Source: an uncultured Collinsella sp.
GTDB taxonomy: Bacteria; Actinomycetota; Coriobacteriia; Coriobacteriales; Coriobacteriaceae
DNA: 8,555 bases
Reading direction: 5' to 3'
Assembly (NCBI GenBank): GCA_900547855.1
Contig: URIK01000082.1
Span: forward strand, 1 to 8,555
Shown: in pieces, positions 1 through 5,116 of the stretch
How the letters are laid out: the number at the start of each line of letters is the position of its first letter
How positions within the stretch are numbered: position 1 is the first letter of the stretch
Notes under the pieces: generated by a model
Told to the model about the DNA's origin: nothing
What the model saw: the letters and a program-made list of their open reading frames with translations, nothing else
Database searches by the model: none
Position numbers and translations under genes: made by a program

Positions 1-32
1 CGTCGGCAGCGTCAGATGTGTATAAGAGACAG
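1..32 (+). other. Nextera/Tn5 sequencing adapter (artefact)
   Basis: Bases 1-32 match the Illumina Nextera read-1 transposase adapter, lacking only its first T. Bases 14-32 are the 19-bp Tn5 mosaic end, AGATGTGTATAAGAGACAG. This is library-preparation sequence left on a contig end, not part of the organism. Genomic sequence starts at base 33, and the gene reading into this end is truncated here for technical reasons. Confidence 0.97.
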
Positions 33-514
33 GGGATAGAGGGCTCGGACGCATCCTCAGCCAACAGCTTTTGCTGAATTTGCTGAGCAAACTCAGCAAG
101 CTGCGCCGCATCCTGCGCATCCGGACGACCGGCAGCAAACTGTCGCGCAATGGAATGTTCTGCAATGGCTGCAACTGCCGCGATCACCCGGAATCCCGCA
201 TGCTTCGCAACGTCCTCCAGCTCTACGAGCGTGTCCTCAAACGCGCGGTTTCCGTAGACGCACACCAGAACGGCCCGCGCTCCGTTGCCGTGAACCATGC
301 CCAACCGGTCAGCCACCACAGCCGGGATTCTACCGGCATACGCCGGCACAGAGATTACGGCCACGTCGTCCTCAGTCATCGAGACAGCGCTGAAATCTAG
401 CCCGCTATCGGTCAGATCGACGGTAACGGTATTCTTGTCCAGTGCCCCGGCCACAAGGCCAGACACCTTCTGCGTTCCACCCGTCGGACTAAACACAATT
501 TCGAATACGCTCAT
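33..514 (-). CDS. Flavodoxin-fold protein, probably EFR1-type flavodoxin/ferredoxin; 3' end missing
   Basis: The reading frame starts at an ATG (514-512) and stays open for 160 codons to the adapter junction, so the C-terminus is lost. A good ribosome binding site, GGAGGG, lies about 7 bases upstream (around 522-527). The N-terminus MSVFEIVFSPTGGTQ carries a flavodoxin phosphate-binding loop (SPTGGT, residues 9-14). Residues 55-65 (SVPAYAGRIPA) and 86-92 (VYGNRAF) match the FMN-contacting loops of flavodoxin-fold redox proteins. In the EFR1 family this domain is followed by two 4Fe-4S clusters with CxxCxxCxxxCP motifs; that part would lie past the contig end and is not seen. The likely role is cytoplasmic electron transfer with FMN. 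A flavodoxin-only protein is possible, since no cysteine motif is visible yet. The gene is convergent with nothing visible and is read away from the helicase gene. Confidence 0.8.
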
Positions 515-571
515 CGAGACACCCTCCCCCTACGTCTGGCAACGCGTCAAGCCGTTTTCACATCCAGCCAG

Positions 572-626
572 AGTATACGGCACGTGGGATCCCCATTTTG
601 GTGCATCAAGCACCCCAATGCACCAA
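572..626 (-). promoter_or_regulatory. Possible promoter with upstream palindromic operator for the flavodoxin-type gene
   Basis: On the minus strand TATACT at 577-572 is a good -10 hexamer and would give a leader of about 50 bases before the ATG at 514. No good -35 hexamer sits 16-18 bases upstream. Instead a perfect 9-bp inverted repeat (TTGGTGCAT at 598-606 and ATGCACCAA at 618-626, 11-base gap) lies there. A -10 without a -35 but with a dyad in the -35 region is the usual look of an activator-dependent promoter. This is inference from sequence layout. Confidence 0.35.
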
Positions 627-650
627 CCCTACGCTGTCTACCTCTTCGTT

Positions 651-688
651 TTGTATAAATTACGGTACAGATTGTATATATTTACGGG
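651..688. repeat. Direct-repeat pair, 22-bp period
   Basis: TTGTATAAATTACGG (651-665) is nearly repeated as TTGTATATATTTACGG (673-688), with starts 22 bp apart, close to two helical turns. On the minus strand the pair spans CAATCTGTA, a 9-mer also present in the palindromic units at 3665-3804 and 7243-7623. It could be a tandem protein-binding site upstream of the flavodoxin-type gene or a decayed repeat; nothing identifies the binder. Confidence 0.35.
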
Positions 689-725
689 ATACCGCCGTGT
701 TCTCCCGAGGTACCCCATCCTGGCC

Positions 726-960
726 CGTGCAAAAAACGGAGTATTCTGCAACGTGACCGCGCCAGCAATACCCCGAGCGGGCAAACCTTTAGGGCGCTGC
801 GTCATTTTGGGTTCCGACATGGCGAGAATGACGCGCCCCTGCTCCGGAAAACGACGAAATCTGACTCAGAACGCTCGCTAGGGATATCCGAAAGCCACCG
901 TTGGCGACGTCAAATCATATGCAGACAACTCGAACTGCAGAATACTCCAAAAAATGTACG
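726..960. repeat. Inverted 13-bp motif pair bounding a 235-bp segment
   Basis: GGAGTATTCTGCA at 738-750 and its exact reverse complement at 936-948 are separated by 185 bases. The similarity continues outward. After a non-matching 6-base A/T tract, each arm carries the outer block TGyACG (read outward from each 13-mer: TGCACG ending at 726, TGTACG at 955-960). This gives 18 matches in 25 positions. Inside lies a hairpin with arms 792-806 and 827-838, 12 bp with a 3-base bulge. The arrangement could be a small non-coding mobile element or two copies of a conserved intergenic motif. No clear target-site duplication abuts the ends, although ACCCCAT occurs within 15 bases on both sides. Confidence 0.45.
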
Positions 961-1068
961 GCGCACCCCATGGGACCCATTGCCGCATGGTAGGAAACAG
1001 GCCCACGGCATCCTCTAGATGCATTCCCGAGGAAATCACATTTGAACTAGCGATCGGATACGGCAAAC

Positions 1069-1101
1069 AAAAAGGGCCCCGAGCGTAGTTGCTCGGGGCC
1101 C
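1069..1101 (-). terminator. Rho-independent terminator of the DEAD-box helicase gene
   Basis: An 11-bp perfect GC-rich stem (GGGCCCCGAGC at 1074-1084 paired with 1091-1101) with a 6-base loop is followed on the minus strand by five T residues (1073-1069) and further T-rich sequence. It lies 35 bases past the helicase stop codon. The other strand has no comparable T tract, so it acts mainly on the minus strand. Confidence 0.93.
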
Positions 1102-1135
1102 TTGGTTCACCTCGCTCTAGCGGGCGATGCGTATG

Positions 1136-3394
1136 TTACTTGCGCTTGCCGCCGCCGTCACCGGGGCGACGGGAGCTGCCGCCGCGCTTGCCGCCACGAC
1201 TGTTGCCATAGCTACCACGATTATCGCGACCGCCGGCACGGCCGCCGCGGGAGCCGGCCTGGTTGCCGCCACGCCCGCCACGATAGCCGCCACGACGCTC
1301 CTCGCGGGTATCGTCGTAGTTGCGCCAGTCATCGCGACGATCGCGGCTGGCACGCGGATCGCGGCGATCGCGCGACTCGTTAGAGCGGCCAGCACCGCCG
1401 CGGCTGCCATTGCCACGAGTGCCCTCGCGATGCTCGCCGCCACGGCCACCGCGCTCATCAAAGCGCTTGCCGCCACGGGACTCGCCGCCGCGAGTACCAC
1501 GCTCGCCACGCGAATCGCGGCCCTCGCCGCCACGGCGCTCATCACGGCCGCCGCGCTCGCCATCGCGACCGGAACGACGACGATCGCCCGAACCACGCTT
1601 GCCGCCACGCGAGCCACGGCCCTCGTCCTCGCGCTCAACACGGCGACGACCGCCGCGGTCCTCGTCCTCACGACGACGGCGGTGTGCCTCGCCCTGGAAC
1701 TGCTTGGCACGGCGCTCGGCACGGTTGCCGCGCGGGGCCTGCTCAACGACACCAGCACCGCCGCGCTCCTCGGCAGCCACCTCGCGGGCCACGCTCTCCA
1801 CAGCCTCGTCCACGCGAGCCTGAACGCCCTCGCGCACGCGGGTCTTGCCGCCGCGCTTGGGACGGCTCGGACGCTCACCGTCGCCGCGACGCTCGTCTCG
1901 ACCGCGGTTGGAACGACCGGCCACATCACCGTAATCGTCGCCGTTGCGCTTGCCGTCGCGACGCGCCTGCTCAAGCTTCTTCTTGCTCTTGGACTTGCCG
2001 CGCTTGGTCTTCTTCTTCACCTTAAAGGCCGCAGGATCGCGCTCGGGGTCAACCGCGGGCGGATTGGGGCCCACATGCAGGTCGCCGGCCTCGTAGATGT
2101 CGGCGGTCTTGTCCATGAGCTTCTCGATCTCGTAGAACTCATCGACATCCTGCTCGGTCACAAACGTGATGGCCCAGCCCAGCTCGCCGGCGCGGCCCGT
2201 ACGGCCAATACGGTGGATGTAGTCGGTCGGCTCGGCCGGCACGTCAAAGTTCACGACGTAACGCACGTCGCTGATGTCGATGCCGCGGGCGAGCACGTCG
2301 GTTGCCACCAACACGTCGACGGTACCGTCGCGGAAGGCCGAAAGGGCACGCTCGCGCTGGGCCTGGCTGCGGTTGCCGTGAATCGCGGCGGCCTTGATGC
2401 CCTTGCGCTCCAGACGACGGCAGCAGCTGTCGGCGCGGTGCTTGGTGCGCATAAAGACGATAGTGCGCTCCGGGCCCTCCTTTTTGAGGAACTCGGGCAG
2501 CAGGTTGTTCTTGGCCTCGATGGACACCGGGAACACAAACTGGTCGACGGTGTCGGCGGTCGACGTGGCGGGCGCGATCTCCACGCGTGCCGGGTCGCTC
2601 ACCAGGTCGGTGATCTCGCCCACGGCCTCCTCGTCGAGCGTCGCCGAGAACAGCAGCGTCTGGCGCTCGGCCGGCGTCTCGCGCACAATGCGGCGGACGG
2701 CAGGCAAAAAGCCCATGTCGAGCATACGGTCGGCCTCGTCGAGCACCAGCACCTTGACCTCGTCCAGATGGCAGGCACCCTGCTCGATCAGATCGACCAG
2801 ACGGCCCGGCGTTGCGACCAGGATGTCGCAGCCGTACTTGAGGGCAGCGGTTTGCGGCTTGTAGCTCACGCCGCCCACGACGGTCACGGCAACGTGGCCC
2901 GTGACGTCGGCGATCTTGCTCGCGACCTCGTCGATCTGCTGGGCAAGCTCGCGCGTGGGGGTGATGACGAGCATCACGGGGCCGCGGCCGTTGCCCTCGG
3001 GCTTTTTAACACCGCGACGGCGGTTGCGGCCGCCGCGCTCGCGCACGGGTTTGGGAGGAGCGATGTGCTCCAGATTATTCATGGTCGGCAGCAAAAAAGC
3101 GGCCGTCTTGCCGGTGCCGGTCTGAGCGGCGGCAAGCAGGTCACGGCCCTCGAGCACTACGGGGATCGAGCCGGCCTGCACGGGCGTGGGCGCCGTGTAG
3201 CCCAGGTTCTCGATAGCACGAAGCATCTCGTCGGAGAGGCCCAGCTCGTCAAAGGCGGGCAGGCTCTCGGTAGCGGACTCGACGGCCTGGGCGGCATTGG
3301 CCTCATCGGCGGCATCGAAGGCAGCCTGGGTCATGGCCTCGCGGGTCTCGTCCAGAATCTCGGCGTCCGTGACGTCAGATACAGAATTACGCAT
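1136..3394 (-). CDS. DEAD-box ATP-dependent RNA helicase with long RG-rich tail
   Basis: A 752-residue RNA-dependent ATPase that unwinds short RNA duplexes, expected in the cytoplasm in ribosome assembly, RNA decay or cold adaptation. All family motifs are present: Q motif GYTAPTPVQ (65-73), motif I AQTGTGKT (90-97), Ia PTRELA (146-151), Ib TPGR (195-198), II DEAD (219-222), III SAT (250-252), IV around 312-317, V ATDVLARGIDI (364-374) and VI HRIGRTGR (394-401). A basic insert of about 20 residues between motifs I and Ia (around 115-138) is longer than usual. From about residue 455 the protein is a lysine- then RG/RGG-rich low-complexity tail ending GGGKRK, probably disordered and RNA-binding. 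I chose the ATG at 3394 because AAGGAA lies 9 bases upstream. The frame extends to a GTG at 3430, but that has no ribosome site. RhlE, CsdA/DeaD and CshA subfamilies cannot be separated safely, so no symbol is given. It has its own terminator and appears monocistronic. Confidence 0.95.
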   Translation of the reverse strand: MRNSVSDVTDAEILDETREAMTQAAFDAADEANAAQAVESATESLPAFDELGLSDEMLRAIENLGYTAPTPVQAGSIPVVLEGRDLLAAAQTGTGKTAAFLLPTMNNLEHIAPPKPVRERGGRNRRRGVKKPEGNGRGPVMLVITPTRELAQQIDEVASKIADVTGHVAVTVVGGVSYKPQTAALKYGCDILVATPGRLVDLIEQGACHLDEVKVLVLDEADRMLDMGFLPAVRRIVRETPAERQTLLFSATLDEEAVGEITDLVSDPARVEIAPATSTADTVDQFVFPVSIEAKNNLLPEFLKKEGPERTIVFMRTKHRADSCCRRLERKGIKAAAIHGNRSQAQRERALSAFRDGTVDVLVATDVLARGIDISDVRYVVNFDVPAEPTDYIHRIGRTGRAGELGWAITFVTEQDVDEFYEIEKLMDKTADIYEAGDLHVGPNPPAVDPERDPAAFKVKKKTKRGKSKSKKKLEQARRDGKRNGDDYGDVAGRSNRGRDERRGDGERPSRPKRGGKTRVREGVQARVDEAVESVAREVAAEERGGAGVVEQAPRGNRAERRAKQFQGEAHRRRREDEDRGGRRRVEREDEGRGSRGGKRGSGDRRRSGRDGERGGRDERRGGEGRDSRGERGTRGGESRGGKRFDERGGRGGEHREGTRGNGSRGGAGRSNESRDRRDPRASRDRRDDWRNYDDTREERRGGYRGGRGGNQAGSRGGRAGGRDNRGSYGNSRGGKRGGSSRRPGDGGGKRK

Positions 3395-3664
3395 ATGTTG
3401 TTGTTCCTTATCTGCACGCGCAATGGGCACGGCATGCGACCGCGCGGGCGTGCTTGGTAGTGCGCTAATACATACAAAAACAGGTGCGCACAGAGAGGAC
3501 GTTGCTCAGCACGCTGGCGATCGCTTTGGCAGCCCTATCACGCGCCGTCCAGACGCAGCAGCTCTAAGCGATGGAGCAGATTCGCCGCGGGTTAGTATAC
3601 CCGTACTCCGTATGCCCCCACGTAAACCACAGATGACGGGGTGGACGAGGTGGGCCCGGCTGAT
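3395..3664. other. Divergent intergenic region upstream of the helicase
   Basis: No supported gene lies here; the open plus frame running through 3297-3938 is a shadow continuing out of the helicase gene. A minus-strand TATACT (3599-3594) could be the helicase -10, giving a leader of roughly 190 bases, but no clear -35 goes with it. A second candidate is the T-rich stretch near 3461-3480. Long leaders are known for cold-shock DEAD-box mRNAs such as E. coli csdA, so a long leader is plausible but unproven. Confidence 0.35.
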
Positions 3665-3804
3665 TGTCTCAATCTGTAACATCTACAGGGCAAATCTTCC
3701 TCTACGTGTTACAGATCGAGACAAACGGTCGACACGGTTCAGAAACGTCTCAATCTGTAACAGTTACCGAGTAAAATCGGCCCTAATTGTTATAGATCAA
3801 GACA
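3665..3804. repeat. Palindromic repeat array, left flank (2 units)
   Basis: Two 59-bp units lie at 3665-3723 and 3746-3804, starts 81 bp apart, with a 22-bp spacer. Each has a 17-bp left arm of the type TGTCTCAATCTGTAACA, a 25-bp centre and the reverse-complementary arm (16/17 matches in unit 1, 13/17 in unit 2, differences all transitions). Centres vary but can fold further: unit 2 has CCGA and TCGG around a GTAAAA loop. The same unit recurs five times at 7243-7623. The array lies between the helicase and FHA gene starts. Its function is unknown. Confidence 0.93.
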
Positions 3805-3869
3805 GAGGGGGATTTCCGTCCAGTCCAAACCAAATCTCTCAGTCTTCCTGCAATTTCGAACATGTGGCC

Positions 3870-3875
3870 TATAAT
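3870..3875 (+). promoter_or_regulatory. Possible -10 box for the FHA/kinase genes
   Basis: A perfect TATAAT lies in an AT-rich stretch 107 bases before the FHA gene start. No convincing -35 hexamer is found 16-18 bases upstream, so the promoter may be weak or activator-dependent. A second AT-rich candidate, TATATATTG, lies near 3892-3900. Confidence 0.4.
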
Positions 3876-3982
3876 GTTGCTTTGGTTACGCTATATATTG
3901 CGCAGCCATTTAATACGTCGCCCACCGGGGGCCATTAATTCCTATCGCCATATTGGCTAGGAAGCAATCAAAGGAGGTATCC

Positions 3983-4945
3983 GTGGCAGCAGAGACGCCT
4001 TGCTCGGTCCTCTATAACGATATTCGCTCGTTCGGCGGTCTTAAACATCTCGAGATCGCTCGAATGCTTATCAATGGAAACTCTTATCTCGGCAGTACCC
4101 TGCTCGAGAAATGCTCTTCCAACCGCTCGTATCTCACCCGTTACATCGTCCATCGCAAGCCTGACCAGTGCGCGCCCGCCATCTACAGCGACTTTACCGT
4201 CACCACGCTCAACCTTTCCTCGGCAATCTGCAGCAAGCTCGGCGGCGGCGAGTCCGCCTATCGGGCAATCGCCGAGCACTATCGCGGTCCGGCCGCCAAC
4301 GTAATGATGTCGGCTCTCGCCAGCTACAAGCTGGACAGCCGCCTATATGCAAATGCCCTCAATCGCATCGACAATTTTGACGGCAATGCCGTGCGTGAAA
4401 AAAGCACGCTCTTCTTGATGCTCTTTGTGGCAACGGGGGCGCTCGCCGATCCCGTTCAGGGCGTGGCCACCGTCGAGCGCTTTTGCGACAGCAAGACGGG
4501 CGGGCACTTTGGCACCACCGAAACTGCCGTCGGACGTGACTTTATGGGCAGCCTGGAGCAGCCGCGCGCCGTCGCCCCCAACCTTGGTCTGCTCAGGACA
4601 CATGCCGACAACTGCGTCGACATGCAAATCCATCCCCTCACACGCGATCCGCGCGGCACCGTGATTGGTTCTTTGCCCAAAACCTCGCCCAGCATCACCG
4701 ATGTGGGCGCCGACGCATCGCGCGAACATCTTCGCATTTGGCTTGAGGGTGAGCACTGGTACGCCCAGGGCCTTGGATCGACCAACGGCACGGTGCTCGA
4801 ATCGGGTGCAGGCGACGGCGATATCGTAATCGAGCCGCCCCGCGACCAACGAGAGCCCGGCAAAGTCTATCCCCCGGTGGAAATCGAAAACAGCGACAGA
4901 CTTCACTTGGGTCTCTATACAACGTTTCTCGTTATTGTGGACTAG
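3983..4945 (+). CDS. FHA-domain protein paired with a Ser/Thr kinase
   Basis: A 320-residue protein whose C-terminal third (about residues 225-320) is a forkhead-associated domain, a fold that binds phosphothreonine peptides. The hallmark residues are present: GTVIGS at the first strands, SREH (246-249) and GSTNGT (265-270). Residues 1-215 are probably mostly helical and I recognise no family; this part contains several cysteines but no clear metal site. No signal peptide or membrane helix is evident, so it is probably cytoplasmic. I chose the GTG at 3983 because a near-perfect Shine-Dalgarno, AAAGGAGG (3970-3977), lies 5 bases upstream; the TTG at 3953 is earlier in frame but would place this site inside the gene. 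The kinase gene follows 171 bases downstream on the same strand. The FHA domain probably reads threonines phosphorylated by that kinase, either on the kinase itself or on a shared target. This partnership is inference from context. Confidence 0.85.
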   Translation: MAAETPCSVLYNDIRSFGGLKHLEIARMLINGNSYLGSTLLEKCSSNRSYLTRYIVHRKPDQCAPAIYSDFTVTTLNLSSAICSKLGGGESAYRAIAEHYRGPAANVMMSALASYKLDSRLYANALNRIDNFDGNAVREKSTLFLMLFVATGALADPVQGVATVERFCDSKTGGHFGTTETAVGRDFMGSLEQPRAVAPNLGLLRTHADNCVDMQIHPLTRDPRGTVIGSLPKTSPSITDVGADASREHLRIWLEGEHWYAQGLGSTNGTVLESGAGDGDIVIEPPRDQREPGKVYPPVEIENSDRLHLGLYTTFLVIVD

Positions 4946-4948
4946 CGC

Positions 4949-4985
4949 GGGCGGTGATCGAAAGACGGTCATCGCCCGTCTTTCG
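4949..4985 (+). other. Two competing hairpins after the FHA gene; possible weak terminator or attenuator
   Basis: Hairpin A pairs GGGCGGTGA (4949-4957) with TCATCGCCC (4969-4977), 8 of 9 Watson-Crick plus one G-U. Hairpin B pairs CGAAAGACGG (4959-4968) with CCGTCTTTCG (4976-4985), a perfect 10-bp stem. They share bases 4976-4977 and B's left arm is in A's loop, so only one can form fully. A is followed by GTCTTTCGTCT, a poor T tract, so termination would be partial. They begin 4 bases after the stop codon. Confidence 0.5.
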
Positions 4986-5026
4986 TCTGCTACCTTCTAC
5001 GTCGTAAACGACAATGCTCAGCGGCA

Positions 5027-5081
5027 TACGTGAGCAGTGCGGCTATTATGGTACTTTACCGATAACCGCACTGTTCACGTA
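5027..5081. promoter_or_regulatory. Large dyad in the kinase gene leader
   Basis: TACGTGAGCAGTGCGG (5027-5042) and CCGCACTGTTCACGTA (5066-5081) are reverse complements at 15 of 16 positions. The centre adds GGTA (5050-5053) paired with TACC (5057-5060) around a CTT loop. The dyad ends 35 bases before the kinase ATG and encloses TATTAT (5044-5049), a possible -10. It lacks a T tract, so it is not a typical terminator. It could be an operator, a cruciform or a leader RNA hairpin; the role is unknown. Confidence 0.6.
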
Positions 5082-5116
5082 CATGTGCGACAACCCATGC
5101 CAGACAAAGGAACGCC

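Larger units (their letters stand above)
515..1068. other. Intergenic region, no supported gene
   Basis: About 550 bases lie between the flavodoxin-type start and the helicase terminator. Short frames exist (638-820 and 878-1066 on the minus strand; the tail of a plus frame ending at 881), but none has a convincing ribosome site or recognisable protein. The gap holds a possible promoter and palindrome next to the flavodoxin gene, a direct-repeat pair at 651-688, a hairpin at 792-838 and an inverted motif pair at 726-750 and 936-960. Confidence 0.6.

Noticed and set aside
14..32. Real Tn5/IS50 transposon end
   Set aside because: It is the engineered mosaic end joined to the Nextera read-1 tail, at the exact contig terminus, so it is an adapter.
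638..820. 60-residue minus-strand small protein
   Set aside because: No convincing ribosome site, overlaps the direct repeats and the inverted motif, and has no recognisable features.
297..881. 194-residue plus-strand frame
   Set aside because: Its first part is antisense to the flavodoxin-type gene and the rest runs through intergenic repeats; no recognisable protein.
1117..1974. 285-residue alanine/valine-rich minus-strand frame
   Set aside because: Another-frame shadow of the helicase RG-rich tail.
1127..3460. 777-residue open frame on the plus strand
   Set aside because: It is antisense to the DEAD-box helicase and arises from GC-rich codon bias. The protein is Ala/Thr/Val low-complexity and resembles no family, and no ribosome site is evident.
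3665..3804. Integron attC sites (59-base elements)
   Set aside because: The 59-bp length is coincidental: the arms lack the RYYYAAC/GTTRRRY core sites, units are in tandem without cassette genes, and no integrase is present.
3297..3938. 213-residue plus-strand frame
   Set aside because: Begins antisense inside the helicase gene and crosses the palindromic repeat array; no recognisable protein.
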